The notes beneath the pieces were generated by a model. It saw nothing but the letters and a program-made list of their open reading frames with translations. It was not told where the DNA came from and did not search any database. Of a stretch of DNA of 64,000 nt, positions 1 through 12,148 are shown in pieces; position 1 is the first letter of the stretch; the number at the start of each line of letters is the position of its first letter. Made by a program: the position numbers and the translations under genes. Source of the DNA: Zopfochytrium polystomum. Lineage: Eukaryota; Chytridiomycota; Chytridiomycetes; Chytridiales; Chytridiaceae. Location of the stretch: contig JAIVFJ010000113.1 of assembly GCA_025765615.1 (NCBI GenBank), positions 62,001 through 126,000 on the forward strand, read 5' to 3'.

Positions 1-2040
1 CCGTGGAGGATAGCGATACTCGATGTTGTTTGCGTGAATCCCAAGAGGTGGCAGTGCCCATGAGGAAAAAGACATATCCAGTGCGCGATGTGCAGTCTCC
101 AGGTTCGCCCCCATAGGATACGTCAGTGTATGCAGCTGGTTCAAGGGTGTTGTTTGTGAAGAGCCGTAGCAGCTTGTGGCTTCACCTGTAGAATCCATAG
201 TCCCAGGTGCCTTGGAGGTAACAAACCAGGCGGCAGAGTGCATTGCAATGGCACTGGCGTGGCTTCAGTTGGAACTGGGAAAGCACATTTTTTGCAAATG
301 TGATATCTGGTCGAGTTTGTGTTGTGAGATATTGAATTTTCATGAGTGTGGATCTGAGTTCAATTGATGTTTCATCATGCATAAAGGTGATAGACATTGG
401 AGTTGATGTGATATCCAGGTCGTCCCACATTTTCTCTTCAGTGAGAATTGTCCTGGTATATTTGTCTTGGCCCATCCAAATGCCTTCAGTGTTGCACTCA
501 AGGTGGATGTGAATCACTTGGCTGACAGTGGTTTCCTTGAGAGACATGCTGTACTCAGTGCGAAAAGCGTCCTCAATATTTGCGACAAGAGCTGGGGTGT
601 TGGCCATGATGTTGATGTTGTTGACAAAAACAAAGATGATTTCAAAGTTTGCTACTGAGCGTCTACTCGAAAGAAGAGGCATGGTTCAGCAAGAGATTGG
701 TTGAAGTCAAGTTTCTCAACAATGAACTGGCAAATGGTCAGGAGCCAGTTGTGTCCAGATTGATGGAGGCCATAGAGGCTCTTGAGGAGTTTGCAGAATA
801 ATTTCTTTCCATCTGACGTGAATCACTCACGGCCTTTTGGTGGATTAATGTAGATGACTTCTTTGAGGAAAGTGTACAGGTAGGCTGTGTTGACATCCAT
901 GCTGTGGCACTCGAGGTTAAAAGCAAGGCTGATTGCAATGAGCAGCCAGATGGCCTGGATCCGGATGACAGGAGAAAAGGTGTCTGTGTAGTCGATGCCT
1001 TAGCGTTGGGTGTTTCCACATGTGACAAGATGGGCTTTCCATTGCTTCAGCCAGCCAAAGGGGTCGAGCTTTTAGGCATAAACCCATTTGCAGAACATTG
1101 TGTGTTCACCAGGAGGAAGAACTGCACATTCCCAGACTTTGTGCTTGTCCATGACAGAGTGAAGCTCCTCAAGTTCAGATGCAGTCCATTCTTCCTTATA
1201 GTCTGATGCTTGGGCTTCCTTGTGGGAATGTGGCTTTGGTGCGAGTTGTGATTGGTGGATTGGTTCTTTCAGGAAGCGCTTTGGGAAGCGTGGTTCTGGT
1301 TTGGCTGATGCAAGGTAGAGTCGCAAGAGATGGCAAGTGATTGTTCGATTTGCAAGTGGTTTGCAAAGTCCAGTTGGTGCATTGGTGATTTAATGACAGG
1401 TTCTGGTTCAGTGTTGATGGATGCTGCTATGCAGTCTGCCATTGGAGCTAGGCTCTCTTCAGGTTCATCTTCATCTTCGCCAAGGACGACAGCAAATGTG
1501 TCAGGGTTCCAACCATAGTCATCATCGTCATTATTGTCTTCCATATCTTGGGGAAGAGTTGGAGGTTGATCTGAGGTGTTTGTTGATGATGATGGCAGCT
1601 GTCCACCCCCCAGAAGCCCTGGCGCAGTTGCTGGCGAGTACGAGAGGAGGGAGCACTGTCAGGAGGAGAGTTGGATAATTGACAGTAAGAGTCAAGTGGT
1701 GGTTCGACAGGCACAAAAGAAGGAGAGTCGCCAGTTTCAGGAAAATCTGTAAAATCATCAGAGAGAGAAGTTAAAAAATCAGAATTGAGAGATTGAAGCT
1801 TAGCGTCACTGCAGTGCAGTTGCTGGTGATGTGTAGGCAATGGGCTCAACTGAAATGAACCTCTGTGCAGCTGGGTGCTGGACTGGGATAAGATAGTAGA
1901 GGTTGTTGCGTTGTTTGCCAATCTTGATGCTGTGTTGAGAAGACAGAATCTTGAGTGAAGGGTCTTGGAGGACATGCGATGCAGAGAGGAGCAGTTCCTT
2001 GAGTGATGGGACATGAAGCACATTGCCGAGCACCACACCA
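1..2040 (-). pseudogene. Ty1/copia retrotransposon pol remnant (PR, RT, RNase H pieces)
   Basis: Reading the minus strand from high to low coordinates gives, in several frames, a protease-side fragment (about 2036-1806, NVLHVPSLKELLLSA, the copia 'NVL.VP.L..NLLS' signature), an acidic Ser/Pro linker (about 1800-1350), the start of copia reverse transcriptase (1326-1072; EW..A...EL then KWVY), further RT (1028-738, 682-182; TRPDITFAKNVLSQF) and the RNase H start (about 180-1; AYTDVSYGG, then SRTGYVF and SRKQ). Frameshifts and stops separate the pieces. The space between protease and RT is far too short for the roughly 400-residue integrase, so that domain is lost. RNase H runs off the window edge. 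I saw no LTRs here. This is a dead element; family assignment is firm, boundaries are not. Confidence 0.85.
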
Positions 2041-2894
2041 AAACCAGGAAAGGTAAGAGTGACAGATCCATTTCTGTTGATGTGGCATTCATGGCCATCT
2101 GCTAGGTGGGCATGGTGCTCATTTTCAAATCATTGGTACTCAGTGAATTGCTCCTGTTGTGGGATCATGGTGGTACAGCTCCAGAATTGATCATGTACGG
2201 AAGAGAGGCTATGCCTGTGTGTGATGCTCACTGCTGCAGTGTTCACAAAGAAGTAGAAGCAAGAGGGACCATTTATTTGAGAAGAAGAAGAAACAAAAGG
2301 CCCTCCTGTAGCAGGTTGAGGGTGGAATCCAGAGAAAAGAACAAGGGTTGCTAGTGGTACAGCCACAGTTGCTGAGGCTGAGCATGGTTTGGTTGAGCTG
2401 GTGTGAAGTGTTGCATTTGGAGCCTGGCTGAGATGGCATTGGCTCAGCGCATGTTATGAGATCCTCTACATCTCTGAAGGCTCATCCCATAGTCTAGTGG
2501 ATATGTGGGGAAAGGACAAGTCATCAATGATGGGGAGCTCCTGGATCTAAGGGCCAGTACCCTGGTGTTGTTGTTAATACTACTCTCTATGTATGCTCTG
2601 AAAGCACAGGTATACCAATCAATAACTGTCATGAGTCATTGCTGACTCATGAGTGCCATAACAGCCATGGACAATCATACAGAGACAAGTCTCCACATGA
2701 ATGAATCATGGGTGCCATAGGCATGAGATGACAGGGTTAAGCCCTGGAGCGCCCATACAGGACGGGATGGTATCCAACATACCAACTTGATGTGGAAGAT
2801 GAGACAGGCTTGACTTGAAGAGGGAAGAACCTGATGGTGAAGTTGTGCTCAAAAGAGGGGTGCAATGGCAGATTACTGTAAGTAACAAAGAAAG

Positions 2895-3176
2895 CTTGGC
2901 CCACTCTGCACTAGCCTCTCTAAGTTCTCATCTCAGTAGACCCAACCCAACTTGGTCTTCACACACTCTTGCTTTGGGAAGGGGGCACTGACACAGCTTG
3001 GCCTACTCTGCACTTGCCTGGGGGAATGCTACCTCTACTTGCTTGGTCTGGGGGCTCTGGCCAAAGAGGACTTCTAATCCACCCTGCTTGGCCTACTCTG
3101 CACTTGCCAGGGGGATCTCCTACACCAAAAGAGGACTCCATCTTCCCTGCTTGGCCCACTCTGCACTTTGCCAGGG
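2895..3176. repeat. Degenerate minisatellite, four copies of a ~26-bp unit
   Basis: A unit close to GCTTGGCCTACTCTGCACTT followed by GCC and a short G run recurs at about 2895, 2997, 3087 and 3150. Spacing shrinks (about 102, 90, 63 bp) and short shared flanks (AGAGGACT) accompany the last copies. It lies in the non-coding part of the decayed copia element, between protease-like and gag-like pieces. No coding role is visible. Confidence 0.7.
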
Positions 3177-3981
3177 AAGGTCTCCTATCCACCACACACA
3201 TGGTCTTTTGGGGAGGCACTCACTTACAACACCCTGAAAGGAGATATGAGGGACGCAACTAGTCAAACAGGGGGAGTCTTATTGATTGTTTTTGAGTTGA
3301 GAGTTATTATTGAAGAGAAGAAGGGGGGAAAGGGGCAGTATTTATGGGGATCAGAGAGAGAAAGAAAGAAGGAGGAAGAAAAAAAAGAAAAAGATAAAAG
3401 ATAGCAAAAAGGAGAAAATGAAAGAAAAGAACAATTTGTAAGAATGAATCATCTTTCAGCCACACCCCCCTCCAACCAGTGTCTCTCCTGCCTCATATTT
3501 GAGATGCGCTGAAATTGAGGGCTGGGAGGCCACATCAGTGCAGGGACAGAGGCTTGAAAGGTGGGAAAAAGGGAAAATAAGAGAAAATGAGTAAAAATAA
3601 GAAGAAATAAAGGGTGTGCGCCTTGTGCTTAGGCCCATTCAGCACAAGGAACACCAGATGCTCTTTTTGATGCAGGGCATCAGCACTGAGTTACTTTTGA
3701 AAGTAAGAATAAGTATTCAAACATAGGAATAGAGTGGTTGTTTGTGATTGATGGGGGGCCACTATACGTAAAGGTAAAACCAATGAACTAGTCAAGGAAG
3801 AGCTTTTAAAGAGACCTCAACAGCTCAATGGCCCATGAGATTAGGAATCTCATAATGTGCTGGCAGTGCTCAGACTTGTGTGTGTGTGCGTTGGTGGACA
3901 AGCTTGGAATCTCTGCACAGAACTCGCACCCAGTGCCTTCAACTCTTCCAAGATGTCAATGGATTGAGGTAGCCTTTGGCT

Positions 3982-4416
3982 CTAGCCTATGGGTGACTCC
4001 TGGCTTGCAGCAGTCACAGCAGTCCCTTTCCATGCGGTGAACCTATGTCTTGTGGTAACCACACCAGTAGTGGGGCCTATCCCCACGACGAGGGGAGTGA
4101 GAGCGGTTTGGTTGTCGTGAGTGTTGCATCCTCTGTTGTCATTGTTCCTGTAGTTGCTTCCTTGGCAATTGTTTTGTTCTGCTTGCTCAAGGTCATTTCG
4201 ACCTCCTTGGTTATGGTCACTTTGGTGGCATCTATCATTGCAGTTGTCATTGTTGTCACAGTGGTTGTTGCCCCCTTGACACCAGTTGCAGTTGTTGCAG
4301 TGGCTCCTGCGGTCTTCCTCTTCATCTGCCTCAAGGGCAGTCAAGCCACCAGTAAGCTCATCCATGATGTTCAGTAGATTGTCGAAGCAGGCGTCATTGT
4401 TTCGAAGTGCTGCCAC
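3982..4416 (-). pseudogene. Possible copia gag remnant, Asn/Cys/His-rich
   Basis: A 144-codon minus-strand frame begins with a helical stretch (NLLNIMDELTGGLTALEADEE, trimmed here) and continues into an Asn/Asp/Cys/His-rich stretch that might derive from a zinc-knuckle region. It lies upstream, in sense orientation, of the copia protease and RT pieces, where gag should be. The CCHC spacing is not clean, so the assignment rests mostly on position. It could instead be chance low-complexity sequence. Confidence 0.3.
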
Positions 4417-4582
4417 AAATGGTCCAAAACGGCTATGAGCTGATGTGCTGTTGCAACCAACTGATCCTCTCTATTTATTTTTCGTAACACTTTTATTTTC
4501 TTTTCATTTATTTTTTTAAAGATACGTAATTCTTTTTTTGTCATTTGGGGTCGTTGTCGCTCGTCTTCCACGGCGCACGGAC

Positions 4583-5383
4583 ATGGCGGACTACAATTCC
4601 TCCATCTCCTCCGCTTCAGCTTCATCGTTGTCCTCGCTGTCCTCCTCCGTTTCGTCCGCTTCAGACTCGACGTCGTCGTCATCTTCCCGGTCGCGGACTC
4701 ATTCCGCTGTCTCCAGAGTCGGGCGCGAGAATCAGGTCTACACCCCGTCTGGCTCAAGGACCGTCGTCGGCGTGGTCCCTCGCCTCGAGGACGGTCGTCT
4801 GGTCCTCATCAGCAGGTTGCCACCTCGTTCCAGGGAGGCGGGAGGTGTTGAGGGAAGTGGCGCCCTTTTGCTGACCTGCACAGCAACCTTTATGTAGCCG
4901 CAAATATCCTGAGAAATGGATTCTCCCGAAAGGCGGTGCAGAGACGGACGAAACCTTAGGTGAGCGTTCTTCCTCATTATGCAATAATTGCCCTTCCCAC
5001 CCATATCACGTTGACTCGATCCGCCACTCTGCTTCAGAGGAGAGCGCCCTACGTGAGGCATGGGAGGAGGTAAAAGAGGAGACGGGGCTCTTTGGGCAGA
5101 CTGGTTGGAAACTGAAAGTTTTCTCGGGCAGGCTGGAGTCCTCGGGACGATTGTTCGACAGTGTCACGACCCTATCCCCCACTACAAAGTGAACGACCAA
5201 GGCGTTCCATCATGCGAGTTTACTTTCTTTGTAATGGCTGTCACATCGCTCTCGGAATCTTGGCCCGAAAGTCAGCAGAGGCAGCGCTGTATAGTGTCGA
5301 TTGGGGAAGCGGAGGAGCTGCTTCTGTCGGGAAAGGAGGGGAGTCTGTTCCAACAGGCGTTGAAAACGTTAAAAATAAATTAA
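4583..5383 (+). CDS. Nudix hydrolase, diphosphoinositol/diadenosine polyphosphate type (Aps1/Ddp1-like)
   Basis: Likely hydrolyses diphosphoinositol polyphosphates and/or diadenosine polyphosphates. Exon model: 4583-4815, 4898-4959, 5038-5160, then about 5202-5383. The first two introns are certain by phase; the third (about 41 nt) is the best of several options. After a Ser-rich leader (residues 1-50) comes TVVGVVPR, then LVLISSRKYPEKWILPKGG across intron 1, and the Nudix box (GGAETDET...ESALREAWEE) across intron 2. The C-terminal part FTFFVMAV...WPES..RQR matches the end of the Ddp1/Aps1 fold. Expected length is about 199 aa, normal for the family. An upstream in-frame ATG at 4538 would add 15 residues. 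The TAA stop is at 5381-5383, and the S41 peptidase gene starts about 240 bp downstream. Confidence 0.85.
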
Positions 5384-5625
5384 TTATGGGGGAGGCCCTG
5401 GTACTTTCGACTGGCTACTACTCTCATGACGGTCGCCGACGCCGACGGCGGCGCTGCGCCGATTCGTACTTTCGTCAACTTTGCTCGCTCCACACGCATG
5501 CGATGATAGCGGGCACTTCGTTCGTCGAGGGGTGCATCGCTGTTGCCCATCCTTGTCAGCCGCAAACGGAGCGATCAAGACGAAGTCGGCTCGGTCTCGC
5601 AGACACTCCCATGTGCCGACCCCAG

Positions 5626-8600
5626 ATGTCATTTGCCCGCTCGACATTGCTTTCTCCTTGTTGCGTTGCGAGACCTTCCTCAGCAAATAAGTACAGAGCG
5701 CTGCAGCTGGCGGCTTCCTCGTGGAAATCGGCTCTAGTGGCGCTCGCTGTCCTTGTTGTTGGCGCACTGGCATTACCAAATGACTTGCCGGACCTGAGAC
5801 ACAATCTCGGTCAAGGACTCAGTAAGACGGCGACTTCAATCAACCTTTTACCAACCCTTTCAATACAGATTGGGACGAGCCTAATGGTCCGCCGAGTCAG
5901 TGGAAGGAACGAGCTGGATCCGAAGGAGCGCGCCCCAACTATTTCAACGAAGTGGCAACAACTCCACCATCCTCAACACCCGATCCATGTGGCATTATGG
6001 TTGAAAAGGGAGCAAAGCCAGTTTGGACGGTCCCTGAAGTCTTAAACTGCTATAATTCGTTCTCTTTGCTCACGGCGGTCCGCGATGGCCAAATTGAGTC
6101 CCTTAAGTCACACTTCCAAATGTAGGTTTGCAAGTCAAATTACGAAATCCAGTGGTAACGTTTACCGTCAGGCATCCCTACCTGGATCAGCTTGCATCTT
6201 CGTCCGCCCCGTTCTTCCATGCGAACGTCGACCTTCTTGAAGAGCTTGAGAAAATTCGTCGCGACACGAGCATCACCACTGAGCTTGCGTTTCACTCGCG
6301 AATCATAGACCTCGTCAAATCTCTCCGAGACGGTCACACTGCGTATGAGCCCGCCTGCTTTCAGGCCTTCCTCTTCTTTCAGCCCTGGATTATTGGACAG
6401 AAATACCCAGGAGGTTCAGGCTCACCTACTGTATATTTAAAGAATGTTGTAAATGCTGCCGCAGACGCCGCAGAGGCCGAGGCCAAAGGGTCTACTCCTG
6501 ACAGTGAACCTGGAGCGAGTCTTCTTTCATTTTGGAAGTCTGCTGGGGTGGAGTTATCGAAGTATCTAGGCTGGACCGTGAGTAAAATAAATGGGTTGGA
6601 TGCTGTGGTAAGACAAGATCATTAATATCTCAGCATAGTAACCGAATGTTTCACCAGCTTTTCATTCAACAAGAAGCAGACACCGAGTACGGCGTCTCTA
6701 GAGTCAAGGACACTCGGTTTAACAAAATGTTTCCCGCCCACTCCTTCCAGATGGGGTCATGGAAGTTGGTGGACTCAGCATTGTATCAAAAGACCTTTAT
6801 TCGCCCCACATTCCCTTCGTCCTGGCAATATGAGCTTTCACCGCCACAAGGAGGCAGCGGGTCCCCCGTATCTGTAACTGTCCCGTGGGGTGCAATCGTA
6901 CACCCGATGTACAAGGACAAGTTGACATCACGCGAGAGCTATTATACAGCAGTGTGCATGGGCAAACCAACCGGTCAGAATTCGCAAGTGCCACCAAGCA
7001 CAAAGGGAAGCACCAACATATTCGACGGTGACATAGTGGGAGATGGACAGGAGCGAATTGGCGATCAAGTATCTTTCACACAAGAGCGGGGAAAGTTTGC
7101 AGACATGATGCGGCCTCGGTGGGATGTGTCCAAAGCTATTGCTTACTCCAGACAAATGGCTGCTTCAATTGCGGCGGAGGACTCCAGATCAAAAGGTCAT
7201 GTCGTGAACGATGATGGCGGAGCGGGGGGTAGCGGGAAGGCAGCATTTTCACTGTCAACTCCAATTTTGAAAGACAGCGTGAATGCTTTCTACGATTTGG
7301 GCGATGGCGTCACTGGAGTTTGGGTCAGTTAGTGACCGATCCCCATCCGTTACCAACACCTTCTTGCAGGCTTTCGCATCCGTTGCACCTCCAAGCATGG
7401 ACGACGACACTTTGTCAGCCTGGATGGCCCTTGTAGCCACAGGCCTCGTGGCTCTTGAGTCTCGTGGACTCACGAAATTGATTATCGATGTCTCGAACAA
7501 CCCTGGCGGAGTGGTTTGCGCCGGCCAAGCTTTTGTCAAGGTGAGCAAAGATCCTCCTGAGAGGCTATACGTTTTCTCACAAAAGACCTCTAGTTTTTGT
7601 TCCCAAACATGCAATACGTAAACTACGATATTAGGAGGACCCCTCTTACGGAATCTTTAATCACCGCCGCTTTTACTGGAAACGACAGTGATAGTTTCTG
7701 GTCATTAAAGGAGGCGTTTATTCCTTCTTTGACTGGGCCCGGTGCAACGTCGCCAACTTCTCCCAAGCCTTCGGTTCCAATTCAAGCTCACGCAAACACT
7801 ACCTCCGACATTTTGTCGGACGATCCTGCATACTTGCAAGTGCGTGGCGGACGACTGGGCCAGTATACACGTCGTTTCGAAATGGATTGCGTCGAATATT
7901 TTGTAAATATGACCAAGCTGCCGCAGCTGAAAAAGGGTTGGGAGGGAAGAAACATTGCAGTTGTAAGCAACGGACTCTGCGGCTCCACTTGCTCGAATAT
8001 TGTTCGGTGGGCAAATTCAGTCTTTCCCCCAGCTTCTTTCTCATTAACGATGCGTTATCCCTGTTCTTTCGAAAGAGTGCTTCGGGATCAATTCAAGGTT
8101 CAATCCTACGTGTACGGGGGCCGAGGAGCCGCTTTTCAACCAACATCCTTTGAAGGAGGCAAGCTTGTGGATTTTGGCCGCGTTCAAAGCGAAATCAGCG
8201 AGCTTCTTGCGAAGCAAAATGGGAAAAGTGCACCTGGCAGCGGGAGTAAAGCCCCCGAATCCGGCAACCGTTACAGCTCAGTCTCGACGAAAAGCTATTA
8301 CGACCAGAGAAGTCAGATGGTCCCTCCGACTCTCGCGTATCTCCCGCGATCGTTTAACGCCAAAGAACTTTTCTACGAAGCCCGGCTCCTTTCAGAAAGG
8401 CAGAGTCACCGCGATTATAGGAGACCCAAGCGGCGGGCGACTACCCCTTCCCTGAGAGAAGGGAGGACCGGTGGGCGACCAAACCGTGCGGCGGAAAACG
8501 TAGGGTTGGATATGGCAGGAGTCGAAACGCGATGGTCGGACCTACTTGGACAGAGCAGCGCACGAATGCCAGATTCCGACTTCGTGGCGGGAACCTGGCG

Positions 8601-9102
8601 GCAAGGCAAGGCTGCCGTGAATGCGGGGGGCGTGCCGGGCACGCGGGGGTCGAGCGCAGTCAACGACGGCGAGAGTGACGGTAGCGGTGGTGGAGATGCT
8701 GGCGGAGTCGGTGGAGGCGGCAGCGGAGACGGAAGCGGAGGTGCGGCTGGTGAAAGTGGGAGTGGGGCAGAGCTTGGTGGAGCCGACGGCGCAAGCAGAA
8801 GCGCAGGAGGAACATCCACAACCTCCAAACCCGCTCCCGCTGCCCCTCCATCTCCAAATGGATCGTCCGCTTTCCAGCCACCGGCGGCGTACGTCTCGAA
8901 CGGGTTTACTTATCCATTTCCTCTCGTTCGCCCCGCCAGGGCATCGCTTCCGTTTTGGGAGGGATATTCCCGATACGGCTCAGTCACAACGTTACCAATG
9001 GAATGGATGCCGCAACCTGCTGAGCACTTGGTGGTAGTTGAGGACCCGCTGGACACTGCGGCAGTTTGGACAAAAGTAGCGGAGCTGATGCGCATGACCT
9101 AA
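5626..9102 (+). CDS. Peptidase S41 family protein (fungal Cys-rich type), secreted or membrane-anchored
   Basis: Seven exons in consistent phase: 5626-5821, 5869-6121, 6172-6607, 6658-7323, 7370-7540, 7594-8006, 8076-9102, giving about 1053 aa. The N-terminus has a hydrophobic segment (SALVALAVLVVGALAL, near residue 50), then DPCGIM, SLRDGHTAYEP (~200), an RFN motif, IIDVSNNPGG (~550) and the presumed nucleophile motif NGLCGSTCSN (~700). These occur in this order in fungal S41/tail-specific-protease-like proteins. A Gly/Ser/Asp-rich linker precedes the conserved C-terminal PMEW..QPAEHLVVVEDPLD. AATAAA follows at about 9112. The start could also be ATG 5611. The last intron (69 nt) lacks stops and is 3n, so it might be retained. 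Substrate unknown; this family is often expanded in chytrids. Confidence 0.85.
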
Positions 9103-9260
9103 CCAACACAATTAAATAAAGGCACAATTGGACACTGGCAACCCAGGAGTCTGAGCATGTTCAAATGTTTGCATACGAAGCATTCAAGTGTTCATTCAAA
9201 AGTTCGGAGAGCATGGGTTGGGGGGCAGTGGAAGAAAAAAAATGAACAAAAAAAAAAAAG

Positions 9261-11573
9261 TTACGAATTCCACGCGGCGTGAGCCCCATCATCCCAAGCG
9301 TTTTCTGTCAGTCCATCACCTCCGGATCCCCATGGCAGGGAATCGCTGCCAGCAGGCGTCCCCTTTGAATAAAAGTCTGTCGCAGCCACCGCCTTGGGTT
9401 TCCCCACGACGATTTCCTCGTCTGACGAATCGTCCGCCTGCTGGAACAGGACTTCCTGCGCGGGGCGGCGGGCCGGGGTGGGATACGATGACGAGGGCGT
9501 TGCTCCCAGCGAGAAGCGCTTGGACCGGGTCGAGTCCGTGCTGCTGGCAGAGTCCTTCCGGCTCGGGATCGCGCCCGGTCCAAACGACAAGCGCTTCGCT
9601 TTCCCCGCCACGCCCGCCGCAGCCTCTCCCGACGGGCCCTGGCCCGCAGCGCCAGCCGCAGCCGCAGCAGCCGCGGCGGCGGCGGCGGCGGCAGCGGCGA
9701 CTGCGCCAGGTGGCGGCGGCGGCGGTTTCGCCAGGGACGTGACGAGGTCCAGCCAGAACTCTGCCTGGTCGCGGGTCTGGGCCTTGAGCCGGCAGCGGCG
9801 GGCCGAGGACAGGAACCCGCCCCCCTGCTTCTCCGTCACGCTAAACTCGTCGGGCTCCTTCGGGTCCGTCCCCAGCGGCCCGATCACGGCGTCCTGCAGG
9901 TCGATGCTGATGTCCGGGTCCATCGTCATGACGAGCTCGCTGGCGGACGGGACGACGTCGGGAACTGTGAGCGCGCTGGCGGCGGCGGCGGGGGACGGTG
10001 GCGGGGCGGTGCTGGTGCTGGACCGGGGGCTGGATGCCGCGCTGCTGTCCTTTTGGTCCGGGGTGCCCGGCCCGTTGGCGAATCCGGAAGCGGGGTGGAA
10101 CCCGTGCAGGTGGCCAGATGCCGTCAGCACGTAGACGCCCGGAGCGTGACCTCGGTTTCGGAGCACTCCGGGTTTGTTCCGCCACAGAACCCCTTCCTTT
10201 ACAATCAGTGTTCTGGGGTCCTCGCGCCCCTCGAATGGAATGTCGTCCTCGTTCAGGTTGGCGAGAGCGCTGGGATCCTCGGGATTGATAACAACGTCGT
10301 GACGCCGGTCTCTGAAAAGAGACCAGTCAAACTTTGGATCTACGCCATCCAGAGTTCCGACAAGCTGGGTGAGCGCCTCGCGATCGTTTTGAAGAGCCCG
10401 GGACTTTGAGGAATAGAAGCTGGAGAGAATATCCCGCAAATGCTGAATGACAACTTGTTCAAAAACTTGCACGCTGGCCTGCTGATTTAGAATGGACTGG
10501 CGGGTTGCGTCCTGCTTTGCGATGGTCTTGCGCAGGAATCTCTCCACCACTTTAATAAATGCACATTCGTTTTGGCGAAAGGTGTTTGGTTTCAAAGAAC
10601 AGTTAGACGTGGAAAACAAACACACGTACGTTTGCGCGCTAGCCAAGGGTCCTTCTGGTTCACGTCTTTGAACTCGGCCGTCGCATCAGTCGCTTTCCCT
10701 TCGGCATTTGTCGATGCGTCCACGCTCGCCATTGAAATTTTGGTCTGCCTGTCCAACGAGCTCCGGAGTTGAGTGGTAAGCTTCACAAAGGTGGCTCTGT
10801 CCTTGGCGAGGTCTTTGTCCAGCGAGGCCCACTCCTTGTCCATTCCTGCGGCCTTTTTCTTCACTTCAGAGAGAAGCGACTTCAAATTTGGAAGGGTTTG
10901 CGTCTCAATGGCTGATGCGGCTTGCTGGTGCTGCGAGGCTCTCTGGTTTTGAGCATCTAGGATGTTTTTGAAGAGAACCTGATCGAATACACTATCTCAT
11001 TAGCCGACGGAGAGTGTAGAGTATGACGCCCACGAGCCTGCATGGTTTCGTCTTGGCCGAACACATCGGCGCCTCTAAAGATGACAGGCGCGCCGAAATC
11101 TTTTACCGATCGTACATAAGACTCGGCGAGCTTCTTTTCCTGATCCAGCAGAACTTCAAAGTGGAAGACCAGCCGCTTTACGATCTCGGCCCAACCTTTC
11201 AGACGATCCCGGTAGACCTTTTTGGTATTGTTAGCCACTGTTTGTGGCGATCGGACCAAAGAGCAAAACGGGGGCCCACCTCGGTCGCGCTCCGAGGGAC
11301 AAGGCCAAAGGTAGGGTCAGCCAGCGACAGATCGTCTGCGGCAGAGCCGTCGGCATCGTCCACGAGCGCGGTGGTGGTGGTGCCGCCGCCGAGGTCGTCG
11401 GAGGAATCGCGCGGCGTAAGGGCGGCGGCGAGATCGGGATGGCCGTCCTCGGGGTCGCTGAAGGCGCTCTCGTCCAGGTGCAGCGGGTCTACGACGGGCT
11501 GTGGCGGCGGCGGCGGCGTCGACTGCAGCTGAGACTGCGAGCGCCTCCCCGTGAGGCGCCGGGCAAGCGACAT
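9261..11573 (-). CDS. SLM1: Slm1/Slm2-like F-BAR plus PH domain protein
   Basis: Probable PI(4,5)P2-binding eisosome/TORC2 adaptor at the plasma membrane. Exons on the minus strand: 11573-11280, 11217-11034, 10995-10630, 10549-9261, about 710 aa, all in phase. Intron 1 has a CTAAC branch site 13 nt before its AG; intron 2 is only 38 nt. A 97-residue Pro/Asp-rich leader precedes an F-BAR-like helical region (RLKGWAEIVKRLVFHFE, then LDAQNQRASQHQ, DPWLARKLVERFLRK). A PH domain follows (about 395-560; VLWRNKPGVLRN, VYVLTASGHLHGF, ARRCRLKAQT...FWLDLV) with an inserted Ser/Pro loop. The tail holds a run of about 15 Ala coded by GCC/GCG repeats. Domain order and the VLT..G.LH motif match yeast Slm1. 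Confidence 0.87.
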
Positions 11574-11574
11574 G

Positions 11575-11710
11575 GCTCACTGTCTCTCTGTCTCTCTGTC
11601 TCTCTGTCTGTCTGTCTCTTTGGTCTCTCTGTTTGTCTGTCCTTGTCTTGGACTTTTTCTGTGCCAGGCCCAATCAATTCCAGTCTGAATGTCTCTCTCT
11701 CTGTCTCTTT
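11575..11710. repeat. TCTG/TCTC microsatellite immediately upstream of the Slm1-like start
   Basis: Irregular (TCTG/TCTC)n on the plus strand starting 2-5 bp from the ATG of the minus-strand Slm1-like gene, so the transcript leader would be purine-rich (AGAGACAG). May be part of the 5' UTR or promoter. Confidence 0.8.
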
Positions 11711-11811
11711 CTCGTTTGGACCAGATGAGGAGCCGGCCGTCGTGGTTCCTGGTTCGGGTGCATGGTTCATGTTTCCAAAATTAGCCGATTGCCACGGGGC
11801 GCCAATAACAA

Positions 11812-11812
<1 letters not shown>

Positions 11813-11843
<31 letters not shown>
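11813..11843. repeat. Poly(A) run, 31 nt
   Basis: Thirty-one consecutive A on the plus strand between two divergent genes (Slm1-like to the left, Gln/Pro-rich gene to the right), about 60 bp upstream of the latter's TATA box. It could be a nucleosome-free promoter tract. Confidence 0.9.
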
Positions 11844-11847
<4 letters not shown>

Positions 11848-11901
11848 GGCAAAAAGAATGAGGAGGCGGGCAGGCCCCATATTCACTATCTCCCATCCTG
11901 C

Positions 11902-11909
11902 TATAAAAA
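11902..11909 (+). promoter_or_regulatory. TATA box of Gln/Pro-rich gene A
   Basis: TATAAAAA 240 bp upstream of the ATG at 12149. The paralogue downstream has the identical octamer before its own ATG, supporting function. Confidence 0.6.
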
Positions 11910-12148
11910 CCCAGGCCGCTTCACCCTCAGACCCCACCCCACTGAATACCTACCGTTTCCCTCGTCCCTCGTACTCCTTGCGTAACCTTTCCTACCTACT
12001 ACTACTACCTCATACCCCCACCCCCAGCAAACGTGAGTCACAAATACTCTGCCTTGCACGTTCTCCACTCCACTGCTGGTACTCCAATACTTACTGAATG
12101 CCCGCATTAATCATTTGCAATCACTCACTCACTCACTCCAGATCGAAA

